This document shows positions 25,813 to 34,563 of a stretch of DNA of 64,000 nt, in pieces. The stretch comes from Parabacteroides johnsonii DSM 18315. GTDB lineage: Bacteria > Bacteroidota > Bacteroidia > Bacteroidales > Tannerellaceae. A program made the translations under genes and the position numbers. The stretch's first letter is position 1. Every line of letters begins with the position of its first letter. The stretch is from contig NZ_CP102285.1 in assembly GCF_025151045.1 (NCBI RefSeq), positions 1,488,001-1,552,000 on the forward strand, written 5' to 3'. Under the pieces are notes generated by a model. That model had not been told where the DNA came from. It did not search any database and worked only from the letters and a program-made list of their open reading frames with translations.

Positions 25813-27203
25813 TCCGGAAAATGAAGAAAAGCATCCTTATCATCCTGTCGATAACAATCCTCTTGCTGGCCTGGCAACTGTTGGCTATGCTGGTCCGTTT
25901 GCCGGATTTGGTACCGTCCGTACCTCGCCTGCTGAGCACTCTCGCCGCACTTTTCGCATCCGGTTCATTCTATCAATCGGTTATGGCGACAGTGTTGCGC
26001 GGAACCATCGGGATGTCTATCTCGTTAATGGCGGCCGTAGGAGTCTCTTTCCTGTTCTACAAATGCGAGTGGATGTATGAACTTTTCCGTCCGTTACTGG
26101 CAATCATGCGGGCCATTCCGGTCATCTCATTTATACTTCTGGCTTTGATTTTCCTGAATGCGGAAAGTATTCCTCTGATCATCGCTTTCTTGACTATGTT
26201 CCCTCTCCTTACGGAAAACTTGACGAAAGGAATACGGAGCCGGCGGAAAGAGCTTTCGATAATGGCTCGCCAATTCAAGATCGGACGTTGGAACAGACTG
26301 ACACAAGTGACCTACCCACAGTTGAAGCCATTCCTATACAGCGGTCTTGCATCTGCTTTGGGCTTTGGTTGGCGTGCTATCATTATGGGAGAGGTACTGG
26401 CGCAATGTTCGCCCGGTATTGGCGGGGAAATGAAACAGGCACAAGTTTTTATTGCCGTTCCCGAATTGATCGCATGGACAGTCATAGCCATCCTGATCAG
26501 CTACCTTTTTGATAGAGGGATCAGCTGGTTGGCGAAGCGACGATTCTCCATACATTATAACAAACATTGTAGCAAACTGCCTGTGCCAAAAGGGAATTGC
26601 GATATACGGGTTCGTGATATTTCATACCGGTATGGTTCGGATAAGGTCCTATCCCACTTCAGCTACACTTTCGAAAAAGGATTCATATATGGCATAACAG
26701 CTCCGTCGGGAACCGGCAAAACGACTTTGTTGAACTTGATAGGAAAGATTTTAAAGCCTGTACAAGGAGAAATAGAAACAGACTGTACAACCGGAGTAGC
26801 TTATGTATTCCAGGAACCGGAATTACTTAGCCAACTGACGATTGCTGAAAATATCGCTCTTCCCCTGGCCGCCTGCCAGACAAAAGAGATGGCTCTCGAA
26901 CAGGCAGTCTCAATGTTACAAAAGATGGAGTTGGAAGATTTTGCGAACCGTTTCCCGAATGAACTGAGTTTCGGACAGCAGCAACGGGTTGCAATCGCAC
27001 GTGCCTTGACTTATCCTTCCCCACTCCTGCTTATGGACGAACCTTTTAAAGGGTTGGACGAGGCTTTAAGCCGCCGTATTATCGAACGTATCCGTGAACG
27101 GCAGGGAGAAAGCGGACAGACGATTCTCTTCACTTCCCATAATCCCGAAGACCTGCGTTTGCTTGCAGATAAGACAGTTCGTTTGGATCAAACCGGTCGT
27201 TAA
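25809..27203 (+). CDS. ABC importer permease fused to its ATPase
   Basis: 464 residues in one open frame. Residues 1-245 form a BPD_transp_1-type permease with about six membrane segments and a recognisable EAA-like loop (ELSIMARQFKIGRWNRLTQV). A short linker leads to an ABC ATPase at about 255-464, with Walker A APSGTGKTTLL, signature LSFGQQQRVAIARAL, Walker B LLLMDEPFKGLD and switch His in FTSHNPED. In SsuBC/TauBC importers these are two proteins, so the fusion is notable. It would dimerise to give two permeases and two ATPases with the preceding lipoprotein. The stop overlaps the convergent kinase stop by four bases. Confidence 0.92.
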   Translation: MIRKMKKSILIILSITILLLAWQLLAMLVRLPDLVPSVPRLLSTLAALFASGSFYQSVMATVLRGTIGMSISLMAAVGVSFLFYKCEWMYELFRPLLAIMRAIPVISFILLALIFLNAESIPLIIAFLTMFPLLTENLTKGIRSRRKELSIMARQFKIGRWNRLTQVTYPQLKPFLYSGLASALGFGWRAIIMGEVLAQCSPGIGGEMKQAQVFIAVPELIAWTVIAILISYLFDRGISWLAKRRFSIHYNKHCSKLPVPKGNCDIRVRDISYRYGSDKVLSHFSYTFEKGFIYGITAPSGTGKTTLLNLIGKILKPVQGEIETDCTTGVAYVFQEPELLSQLTIAENIALPLAACQTKEMALEQAVSMLQKMELEDFANRFPNELSFGQQQRVAIARALTYPSPLLLMDEPFKGLDEALSRRIIERIRERQGESGQTILFTSHNPEDLRLLADKTVRLDQTGR

Positions 27204-28708
27204 GAGACTTTTATCAGTGAGCAAGGAATGGTAAACCAGAAAGTAGAGCCCTTGCCTTCCTCCGATTCCACTCCTATCTCCCCTTTCAAGATAGAAATAA
27301 TCGTCTTGCAAATAGAAAGTCCGAGACCTGTTCCCTGTTTGAACATATCCAGTTTGACAAAGCGATCGAAGACAGTCGATAGGTGCTTCTTTGCAATGCC
27401 GCTTCCCGTATCCGTTACATAAACATAAATCCCCGTTTCCGTAAGTCTATATCCAAAACGGATGGAGCCGGAAGAAGTGAACTTAACAGCGTTAGACAGG
27501 AAATTGGTCAAGACCTGTGTCAGGCGTGTTTTTTCTGATTCAATATAATAATCGTTGCCATCTGTCTCAAAAATGATTCTGACACCTGGTTCAGCCCTGA
27601 AAGAAAAGGCCCTTTCCTGAGGTTGGAAGATTTCATTCAGACGGAAAGAAGTGTAGATAAATTCCAGTTTGCCCGATTCGATTTTGGAAATATCCAGAAT
27701 ATCTCCAATCAATTGCAACAGAAATTCGTTGCTTGATTGGATAATCCGTAGGTATTCCTGCTTTTCTTCCTCTGTATCAGCCTGCGCCAACAAAGTTGAG
27801 AAGCCGACGATGGCATTCAACGGCGTACGGATTTCATGGCTCATGTTGGCTATGAAAGCAGATTTCATCCGGTCGCTTTCCTCGGCCAGTCGTTTAGCTC
27901 TGACATCTTCCTCATGTTGTTTATCCGTCGTAATGTCACGCAAGATTCCGATCGCTTTGGAAGGTTTGCCGTCCTTGTCATATTCGTAAACTTCCCCTAT
28001 CTTTTCCAACCATACGTATTCGTCCGAAAAGTAACGGCAACGAAAACTCAGGCGAAGCGAATCGGTCTCTCCTCTTGCAAAGGCGTTCACCACATCCCGG
28101 TACATCTGCTGTTCATCCGGATGTATCTTTTCCGTAAAACTTTCGTGGCTGATGAAAGTATGGACAATCTCACCATTTTGAGTTAAAGAAAGTTCGGCAG
28201 TCTCGTTGACCACATCCCATATCCAGGGGTAAATCTTTCCTGCCTGGCAGGAAAGAGCCAAACGCTTGTTATTTTCCTGTTGTTGCTCTTCGATCTGTCG
28301 CTGATGGGTGACATCCCAGGACATTCCCAATAGATAAGGTGCTTTCCCTTCACGGGAAACCAACATTTTCATCGTATCGATGAAGCGCAGAACGCCTTCC
28401 CGGTCTATCATCTGCTCGGTAAAGCGTTGTACCTTCCCTGTTTTCAGAACTTCCAGATCCTTGTCACGAAAAGCTTGTGCGACAACAGGATCGGAAAATA
28501 ATTCGAAATCAGTCCTTCCCACTACATCCCCCATATATTGCCCGTATAACTGATTCATCATCGGACTGGAATAGACATAACGAAATTCATCACCCGTATC
28601 TTTAACGAAGAGATACATGGGCACGGAGTCCACTATGTTTGAAAGCAAACCGGATAAATCCTTATATTCTTGTTCAAGAACTTTCTTGTTAGGAAAGACA
28701 GATGTCAT
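27200..28708 (-). CDS. Soluble PAS-PAS sensor histidine kinase
   Basis: 502 residues without membrane segments. Two PAS domains (about 15-135 and 150-265, the second ending in LRDITTDKQ), then HisKA with SHEIRTPLNAIVGF (phosphorylated His near 290) and HATPase_c with NAVKFTSSG, VTDTGSGI and GTGLGLSIC. No receiver domain or neighbouring response regulator, so it is an orphan kinase whose target must be encoded elsewhere. It senses a cytoplasmic signal through PAS, possibly redox or a small ligand. It converges on the ABC importer gene with a four-base overlap. Upstream 158 bases separate it from tex. Confidence 0.93.
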   Translation of the reverse strand: MTSVFPNKKVLEQEYKDLSGLLSNIVDSVPMYLFVKDTGDEFRYVYSSPMMNQLYGQYMGDVVGRTDFELFSDPVVAQAFRDKDLEVLKTGKVQRFTEQMIDREGVLRFIDTMKMLVSREGKAPYLLGMSWDVTHQRQIEEQQQENNKRLALSCQAGKIYPWIWDVVNETAELSLTQNGEIVHTFISHESFTEKIHPDEQQMYRDVVNAFARGETDSLRLSFRCRYFSDEYVWLEKIGEVYEYDKDGKPSKAIGILRDITTDKQHEEDVRAKRLAEESDRMKSAFIANMSHEIRTPLNAIVGFSTLLAQADTEEEKQEYLRIIQSSNEFLLQLIGDILDISKIESGKLEFIYTSFRLNEIFQPQERAFSFRAEPGVRIIFETDGNDYYIESEKTRLTQVLTNFLSNAVKFTSSGSIRFGYRLTETGIYVYVTDTGSGIAKKHLSTVFDRFVKLDMFKQGTGLGLSICKTIISILKGEIGVESEEGKGSTFWFTIPCSLIKVS

Positions 28709-28831
28709 ATTTGAAGTGATTTTATGGAAACAACAAAAACTTTAGGTTGACAAAAGTCTTGAATTTAAATGTGAATTGCAAATATTTGGATAAAGAACTC
28801 GTTGGCTGGAGCAAAATAAATGCCAAACAAT

Positions 28832-28839
28832 TATCTTTG
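28832..28839 (+). promoter_or_regulatory. Probable promoter of tex
   Basis: TATCTTTG matches the -7 consensus 28 bases before the tex ATG. A good -33 element is not seen at the normal distance. Confidence 0.45.
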
Positions 28840-28866
28840 TGATTCAAATATAAAGAAACAACCCAT

Positions 28867-30993
28867 ATGGTAGCATCATTTCATACGCTGATTTCCCGTA
28901 TCCTGAGTATTCCCGCCGGACAGGTGGAACGAACTATCGGGCTGCTGGGAGAAGGAGCGACAATCCCCTTCATCAGCCGGTACCGCAAAGAGGTAACCGG
29001 AGGGCTGGATGAAGTCCAGATCGGCAACATCAAAGATCAGTTGGACAAGTTGGCCGAACTGAAGAAGAGAAAAGAAAGTATCTTATCCTCCATAGAAGAA
29101 CAAGGCAAACTGACTCCCGAACTGAAAAAGAGGATTGAGGATTCGTGGGACAGTACCGAAATAGAAGACCTCTATCTCCCCTACAAGCCTAAACGGGTCA
29201 CCAAAGCAGAGATCGCCCGCAAGAAAGGGCTCGAACCTCTTGCCAAAGTTGTGATGATGCAGAACGAAAGAGATTTGTCAGCTCGTGTGTCAGCCTTCGT
29301 CAAAGGAGAAGTGAAGAACGCGGAAGAAGCGTTGCAAGGGGCGCGTGACATCATTGCCGAATGGGTGAATGAGAACGAAGAGGCCCGTAACGCCGTCCGG
29401 AATTCTTTTTCACACACGGCGGTTATCACGTCCAAAGTCGTCAAAGGGAAAGAGGAAGAGGGAGCCAAGTACCGCGATTATTTCGAATTCAGCGAACCTT
29501 TGAACCGAACGAGTTCACACCGCTTGTTAGCCCTGCGCCGAGGGGAAGCGGAAGGTATTTTGCGTGTAAGCATTTCTCCCGATACGGCGGGTTGCCTGGA
29601 CCGTCTGAAACGCCGCTTCGTGAAAGGACGGGGAGAAGCTTCCGACCAGGTATCGACAGCCGTAGACGACTCTTTCAAGCGCCTGTTGAAACCTTCCATC
29701 GAAACTGAATTTGCTAATCTGAGCAAGGCGAAAGCCGATGAAGAAGCGATCCGTGTATTTGCCGAGAACCTGCGTCAGCTGTTACTGGCTCCACCCTTGG
29801 GGCAGAAACGCGTGTTGGGGGTCGATCCCGGTTACCGTACCGGTTGCAAGCTGGTTTGCCTCGATGCGCAGGGAGCATTGTTGCATAACGAAGCGATCTA
29901 CCCCCACCCGCCCCAGAACGAAAAAAGCAAAGCGGCTGCCAAAGTGGCACAACTGGTAGCCACATACGCTATTGATGCCATCGCTATCGGGAATGGGACG
30001 GCAAGCCGTGAAACAGAACAGTTCATTACCAATATCCGCTACGACCGCAAAGTACAAGTGTTCGTGGTCAGCGAGAACGGAGCGTCCATCTATTCCGCAT
30101 CCAAGATCGCCCGCGACGAGTTCCCCGAATATGACGTGACAGTCCGTGGTGCCGTCAGTATCGGCCGCCGCCTGATGGATCCGCTTGCAGAGTTGGTTAA
30201 GATCGACCCGAAAAGCATTGGTGTCGGGCAATACCAGCATGACGTCGAGCAGGGTGCTTTGAAAAAGAGCCTCGACCAGACGGTGGAAAGCTGCGTAAAC
30301 TTAGTGGGGGTGAATGTCAATACGGCAAGCAAACATTTGCTTACTTATATTTCCGGACTTGGTCCGACGCTGGCCCAGAACATTGTTGATTACCGTACCG
30401 AACACGGCCCTTTCCAATCCCGCCGCGAACTGATGAAAGTGCCTCGTATGGGAGAAAAAGCTTTTGAACAAAGCGCGGGTTTCCTTCGCATTCAGGATGG
30501 CAAGAATCCATTGGACAACTCGGCCGTCCATCCGGAAAGTTATCCGATCGTCGAACTGATGGCAAAGGACTTGAAATGTACCGTCGCCGAACTGATCAGC
30601 AATAAAGACCTGAAGAAAAAGCTTGACTTGAAAAAGTATGTCACAGATAAAGTCGGAATGCCGACATTGTTGGATATTATGGAAGAACTGGACAAGCCGG
30701 GACGTGACCCCCGCCAAGCCATCCAGGTATTTTCTTTCGATCCGACAGTCAAAACGATCGAAGACCTGAAAGAAGGGCAGATCCTGCCGGGTATCGTCAC
30801 CAATATAACGAATTTCGGCTGTTTTGTCGATGTCGGCATCAAGGAGAACGGCCTGGTTCATATTTCCGAATTGGCAGACCGTTTCGTCAGCGATCCGACA
30901 CAAGTAGTCTCGATCCATCAGCATGTGAAAGTAAAAGTGGTAAGCGTTGACCTCGTTCGCAAGCGGGTCGGGCTTTCAATGAAAGGGATATAA
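28867..30993 (+). CDS. tex: Tex-family S1 RNA-binding transcription accessory protein
   Basis: 708-residue cytoplasmic Tex protein, which binds nucleic acid and affects transcription and RNA turnover. Order: helical N-terminal region (ERTIGLLGEGATIPFISRYRKEVTGGLDEVQI), YqgF-like RNase H fold (VLGVDPGYRTGCKL), helix-hairpin-helix region (LLTYISGLGPTLAQNIVDYR), and C-terminal S1 domain (GQILPGIVTNITNFGCFVDVGIKENGLVHIS). Full length. ybaK starts 23 bases downstream on the same strand. Confidence 0.96.
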   Translation: MVASFHTLISRILSIPAGQVERTIGLLGEGATIPFISRYRKEVTGGLDEVQIGNIKDQLDKLAELKKRKESILSSIEEQGKLTPELKKRIEDSWDSTEIEDLYLPYKPKRVTKAEIARKKGLEPLAKVVMMQNERDLSARVSAFVKGEVKNAEEALQGARDIIAEWVNENEEARNAVRNSFSHTAVITSKVVKGKEEEGAKYRDYFEFSEPLNRTSSHRLLALRRGEAEGILRVSISPDTAGCLDRLKRRFVKGRGEASDQVSTAVDDSFKRLLKPSIETEFANLSKAKADEEAIRVFAENLRQLLLAPPLGQKRVLGVDPGYRTGCKLVCLDAQGALLHNEAIYPHPPQNEKSKAAAKVAQLVATYAIDAIAIGNGTASRETEQFITNIRYDRKVQVFVVSENGASIYSASKIARDEFPEYDVTVRGAVSIGRRLMDPLAELVKIDPKSIGVGQYQHDVEQGALKKSLDQTVESCVNLVGVNVNTASKHLLTYISGLGPTLAQNIVDYRTEHGPFQSRRELMKVPRMGEKAFEQSAGFLRIQDGKNPLDNSAVHPESYPIVELMAKDLKCTVAELISNKDLKKKLDLKKYVTDKVGMPTLLDIMEELDKPGRDPRQAIQVFSFDPTVKTIEDLKEGQILPGIVTNITNFGCFVDVGIKENGLVHISELADRFVSDPTQVVSIHQHVKVKVVSVDLVRKRVGLSMKGI

Positions 30994-31016
30994 AAAAACA
31001 GCTTTTTATAGTAGCG

Positions 31017-31502
31017 ATGAAAATTAACAAAACAAACGTAGCACGCCTGCTGGACAAGGCCAAAGTGGCTTACCAGCTGGTTCCTTATGAAGTAGATGAA
31101 AACGATCTGAGCGCGACACACGTTGCCGACCAGTTAGGCGAGAATGTCGCGCAGGTATTCAAGACGCTTGTTCTGCACGGTGACAAAAGCGGGTATTTCG
31201 TATGTGTCATCCCCGGTGCCGACGAGGTCGATCTTAAAAAGGCCGCCAAAGTCTCCGGCAACAAAAGTTGTGAAATGATCCCGGTCAAGGAACTCCTGCC
31301 TCTCACCGGCTACATCCGTGGCGGCTGCTCCCCTATCGGCATGAAAAAGCATTTCCCAACCTACATCCACCACACAGCCGGACAGTTCGACCATATTTAT
31401 GTAAGTGCCGGACAACGGGGTTTGCAGATATGCCTCGCACCGGGAGATTTGATCCGGGAGGCACGGGCGGAAATTGCAGATATCATAAAGAATGATGAGT
31501 GA
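31017..31502 (+). CDS. ybaK: Cys-tRNA(Pro)/Cys-tRNA(Cys) deacylase YbaK-type
   Basis: 161-residue YbaK/EbsC editing enzyme that hydrolyses mischarged Cys-tRNA(Pro) in trans. Family markers are VAQVFKTLVLHGDKSGYFVCVIPG (near 43) with the catalytic Lys, and GGCSPIGMKKHFPTYIH near 101. It follows tex closely and is probably co-transcribed with it. A tRNA-Pro gene is in the window at 52016, but this is unlikely to be more than coincidence. The palindromic array at 31516 begins 13 bases after its stop. Confidence 0.92.
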   Translation: MKINKTNVARLLDKAKVAYQLVPYEVDENDLSATHVADQLGENVAQVFKTLVLHGDKSGYFVCVIPGADEVDLKKAAKVSGNKSCEMIPVKELLPLTGYIRGGCSPIGMKKHFPTYIHHTAGQFDHIYVSAGQRGLQICLAPGDLIREARAEIADIIKNDE

Positions 31503-31515
31503 TATGTATCATTTT

Positions 31516-31581
31516 CAAAACACCTATGATTTGAATGCAAAACATAGGTGTTTTGAAATCAAATCATATATGTTTTAAAAA
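31516..31581. repeat. Array of three 22-base palindromic units between convergent genes
   Basis: Units at 31516-31537, 31538-31559 and 31560-31581 all start CAAA and share the form CAAAACA...TGTTTTG. CAAAACACCTATG (31516-31528) is the exact reverse complement of CATAGGTGTTTTG (31543-31555), and CAAAACATA (31538-31546) nearly matches TATGTTTTA (31569-31577). Unit symmetry axes are at 31524.5, 31546.5 and 31568.5. It may work as a two-way terminator for ybaK and the convergent lipoprotein gene, but it lacks a long T-run. Confidence 0.65.
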
Positions 31582-31644
31582 GGGATGATTGCCGCTTCCC
31601 AAAGGAGGAATTACAGTTACAGAAATGTTACCTTGCTTTTATCT

Positions 31645-32046
31645 TTAGAACTTCCGGAATGTATACGTTTTTCCCTCGCGACTTAAGATTAATTGTTTGG
31701 ATTCAAGCTTTTCGATCGTGTAAGTTTGTTTGGCTGAATCCCAATCGGTATAGGGCAGAAATTTACTGATCGGGGTCGGATCGTTCTCTAATTCCAACAA
31801 CAATGTTTTTTCTCCTTCCAACGTATTATAGCCATATTGATGGCGGAAAGAATCGATTTCCGTAACATACACTTGGTACATAAACAAAGAATGTTCAAAA
31901 TTAAAATAAACCGTGTCGACATTCTGCACGTCCCCACTTGTTTCTACCTTCTGTAATTGCCATTTACCGAACAGTTTGGACCCGGTATCCTTGCTGCATG
32001 AGGCAAGCAGGATCACACAAAACGCTATCAATATATTTCTAACCAT
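31645..32046 (-). CDS. Small lipoprotein, lipocalin-like
   Basis: 133 residues from the ATG at 32046, which puts a lipobox at once after the hydrophobic segment (ILIAFCVILLASCSKD); starts at 32073 or 32166 give extended N-termini that are less likely. The mature part (LFGKWQLQKVETSG...TYTFRKF) resembles small lipocalin-like beta proteins of Bacteroidales, but I cannot name the family. It is divergent from the GH43 gene, whose promoter lies at 32102-32109. Confidence 0.7.
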   Translation of the reverse strand: MVRNILIAFCVILLASCSKDTGSKLFGKWQLQKVETSGDVQNVDTVYFNFEHSLFMYQVYVTEIDSFRHQYGYNTLEGEKTLLLELENDPTPISKFLPYTDWDSAKQTYTIEKLESKQLILSREGKTYTFRKF

Positions 32047-32101
32047 ATTCTTTTTTCTGCTTAAATCGGACATCAAAGGAAAGGAAATAATTTCAATTTT
32101 G

Positions 32102-32109
32102 TATATTTG
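32102..32109 (+). promoter_or_regulatory. Probable promoter of the GH43 gene
   Basis: TATATTTG matches the -7 consensus about 40 bases before the GH43 start, in the gap between divergent genes. A -33 element is not obvious. Confidence 0.45.
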
Positions 32110-32148
32110 TCGCCATTTATTATGTGTTTTTAATTTTACAAACATTCT

Positions 32149-33261
32149 ATGAGACAAATGAAACAATTTGTAATACTGCTTTCAGCAGTATTTACTTTTT
32201 CTTCCTGCGTACACAAAGCGCAGAAGGAACAACAGGAAAAGAGTATCGTGCATACCAATCCCCTCCCCGTACAGTTTGGTGATCCGTATGTATTGCTGGC
32301 TTCGGACGGCATATACTATATGTATGGAACAGGTGGAGGTGCTGTCGATGGCTTCAGTGTGTATTCCTCCCCTGACATGGTAAACTGGAAAGCCGAAGGG
32401 CAGGTATTCCGGGGTAACATTCCGGGATCATGGGGAGTCGCCAACTTTTGGGCTCCGGAGGTGTATGAACGGGGTGGAAAGTTCTATATGCTATACAGTG
32501 CCGACTGGAAAGAAAATCCGACTAACGAATTGGAAAATTTTCGTATTGGAGTGGCCGTTGCAGACAAACCGACAGGGCCTTTCAAGGAATTATCCGACAA
32601 ACCTTTATTCGATCCGGGCTATCCGGTTATCGATGGAAACTTGATCGATGACGAGGATGGACGGACCTATCTGTATTATTCCCGTTGTTGTTACAAACAT
32701 CCGGTGGAAAGCGAAATTGCCGAACAGGCTAAAAAGGACGGGAAATTCGACGAGATAGAGGAAAGCTGGATATATGGTATTGAGGTAAAACCGGATTTGA
32801 CAGAGGTGATCGGCGAGCCGGTCCTGCTGCTCAGACCGCCTGTAAAGCTGGACGACACGCAATCCGAATGGGAAAGCCGCTCCGTAACATCCGGCGAGAT
32901 CAACCGCCGTTGGACGGAAGGGCCTTACACAATGAAAAAGGGAGATACTTACTATATGATGTATTCGGCCAATTATTATAAAGGAAAGAATTATGCTGTC
33001 GGCTATGCAACGGCAAAAAATCCGCTCGGTCCGTTTGTCAAATCAAACGACAATCCTGTGCTACAAAAGAACGTGGAGCAGGGAGGCATCGTTACCGGTA
33101 CGGGGCACAACAGCGTGACCTGGTCAAAAGACGGCAAGCAGATGTATTGTGTTTATCATGGTTACACACAGAAAACTGGAAGCGAGCGGGTTGTCTTTAT
33201 CGACAAAATGGGAATCGATGAGAACGGCAAGCTGTATGTGGAAGGGCCAACTGCGGAATAA
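32149..33261 (+). CDS. Glycoside hydrolase family 43 lipoprotein
   Basis: 370 residues. A lipoprotein signal (ILLSAVFTFSSC) anchors a five-bladed beta-propeller of GH43 type, which cleaves arabinose- or xylose-containing (or galactan) side chains. Expected acidic residues are in FGDPYVLLASDGIYYMYG (base Asp), VIDGNLIDDEDGRTYLYY (second Asp) and RWTEGPYTMKKGDTYYMMYS (acid Glu). An alternative ATG at 32158 would shorten it by three residues. It stands alone without SusC/SusD partners, so it is not in a typical polysaccharide utilisation locus. The exact substrate cannot be deduced. Confidence 0.9.
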   Translation: MRQMKQFVILLSAVFTFSSCVHKAQKEQQEKSIVHTNPLPVQFGDPYVLLASDGIYYMYGTGGGAVDGFSVYSSPDMVNWKAEGQVFRGNIPGSWGVANFWAPEVYERGGKFYMLYSADWKENPTNELENFRIGVAVADKPTGPFKELSDKPLFDPGYPVIDGNLIDDEDGRTYLYYSRCCYKHPVESEIAEQAKKDGKFDEIEESWIYGIEVKPDLTEVIGEPVLLLRPPVKLDDTQSEWESRSVTSGEINRRWTEGPYTMKKGDTYYMMYSANYYKGKNYAVGYATAKNPLGPFVKSNDNPVLQKNVEQGGIVTGTGHNSVTWSKDGKQMYCVYHGYTQKTGSERVVFIDKMGIDENGKLYVEGPTAE

Positions 33262-33278
33262 ATAGGAGAATGAAAGAG

Positions 33279-33342
33279 TTAAAGAATGAAAGAATGAAAA
33301 AGGCAACATCAACTTTTTATTTTTCATTCTTTCATTCTTTAA
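33279..33342. terminator. Long hairpin between GH43 gene and hisB
   Basis: TTAAAGAATGAAAGAATGAA and two further bases (33279-33300) are the exact reverse complement of 33321-33342, giving a 22-bp stem with a 20-base loop. The arms are built from repeated GAATGAAA words. It lies between two convergent genes and probably ends transcription from both sides. Confidence 0.6.
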
Positions 33343-33350
33343 TTTTTCAA

Positions 33351-34478
33351 CTACAAAGCTCCCTTTGTACTCGGCAGTTCAAACCGGTAAATATCACGCC
33401 GGATAGCCATTTTGATGGAACGGGCCAAAGCCTTGAAGATTCCTTCAATCTTATGGTGTTCATTCACGCCTTCCGCTCTAATGTTCAGGTTCATACGGGC
33501 AGCATCGCTCAGGCTTTTAAAGAAATGCAAGAACATTTCGGTCGGCATATCCCCTACTTTTTCACGGCGAAACTCTGCATCCCAAACTAACCAGGGACGT
33601 CCGCCGAAATCAAGTGCCACACTGCACAGACAATCGTCCATCGGCAGACAGTAACCGTAGCGTTCGATTCCTCTCTTATCGCCTAAAGCCTTTGACAGAG
33701 CTTCTCCAAGCGCAATAGCCGTATCCTCTATCGTATGATGTTCATCTACTTCCAGATCTCCTTTCACCCGTACCGTCAAATCCATACCCGAATGTTTTCC
33801 GATCTGGTCGAGCATATGGTCGAAGAAGCCGAGACCGGTAGAAATCTCCGTCCGTCCATGTCCGTCCAAGTTCACTTCTACAAAAATATCCGTCTCCTTT
33901 GTCGTGCGTCGAACAGTAGCCCGGCGTTCTCCCGCAAAAAGATATTCCGTAATCCGGTCCCAATCGTCTGTAATCAGGACAGGAGAAATAGCCGTATTCT
34001 CCATGAGCAACTGTTGAGCTTCGCTGTCATCCGAACGAAGCCATATCCCTTTTGCCCCTAAATTGACCGCCAACTGCATATCCGTCAGCCTGTCACCTAT
34101 CACATAACTGTTTGCCAGGTCATACTCACCGGACAGATAGCGGCCTAACATGCCTGTACGGGGTTTTCGGTTCGGAGAGTTTTCTTCCGGAAAAGAACGG
34201 TCGATCAGGATATCGTCAAAACGGATTCCCTCGCCTTCCAATGTCTTCAACATCTTGTTGTGTGCCGGCCAGAAAGTATCTTCCGGAAAAGAATCCGTCC
34301 CCAAACCATCCTGGTTCGTCACCATCACAAACTCGAAATCCAACTGTTTACGAATAAAGTACAAGTTACGGAATACTTTCGGATAAAACTCCAGCTTCTC
34401 CAGACTGTCCAACTGATAATCCACCGGTGGCTCTATCACAAGCGTCCCGTCCCTGTCTATAAATAAGGCTCTTTTCAT
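33351..34478 (-). CDS. hisB: Bifunctional histidinol-phosphatase / imidazoleglycerol-phosphate dehydratase
   Basis: 375 residues catalysing two steps of histidine synthesis. The N-terminal HAD phosphatase (about 1-165) has FIDRDGTLV and [11 protein letters not shown]. The C-terminal dehydratase (about 185-375) has the His-rich metal sites [32 protein letters not shown] and [16 protein letters not shown]. The bifunctional form is usual in Bacteroidota and enterics. It is the last gene of the hisGDCB run, separated from hisC by an 85-base gap containing a 26-bp hairpin. Confidence 0.97.
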   Translation of the reverse strand: MKRALFIDRDGTLVIEPPVDYQLDSLEKLEFYPKVFRNLYFIRKQLDFEFVMVTNQDGLGTDSFPEDTFWPAHNKMLKTLEGEGIRFDDILIDRSFPEENSPNRKPRTGMLGRYLSGEYDLANSYVIGDRLTDMQLAVNLGAKGIWLRSDDSEAQQLLMENTAISPVLITDDWDRITEYLFAGERRATVRRTTKETDIFVEVNLDGHGRTEISTGLGFFDHMLDQIGKHSGMDLTVRVKGDLEVDEHHTIEDTAIALGEALSKALGDKRGIERYGYCLPMDDCLCSVALDFGGRPWLVWDAEFRREKVGDMPTEMFLHFFKSLSDAARMNLNIRAEGVNEHHKIEGIFKALARSIKMAIRRDIYRFELPSTKGAL

Positions 34479-34499
34479 GTATGAATTATGATTTATGAA

Positions 34500-34559
34500 T
34501 TATGATTTAAGATTTATGATTTATGTATCGTTGCATAAATCATAAATCTTAAATCATAA
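34500..34559. repeat. 26-bp perfect hairpin between hisC and hisB
   Basis: Bases 34500-34525 are the exact reverse complement of 34534-34559, with an 8-base loop. The arms consist of GATTTAAGATTTATG-type words, and further copies of ATTATGATTTATGAATTATG lie to one side. It fills most of the hisC-hisB gap and could pause or stop transcription, protect mRNA ends, or be a simple-sequence expansion. Confidence 0.75.
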
Positions 34560-34563
34560 ATCT

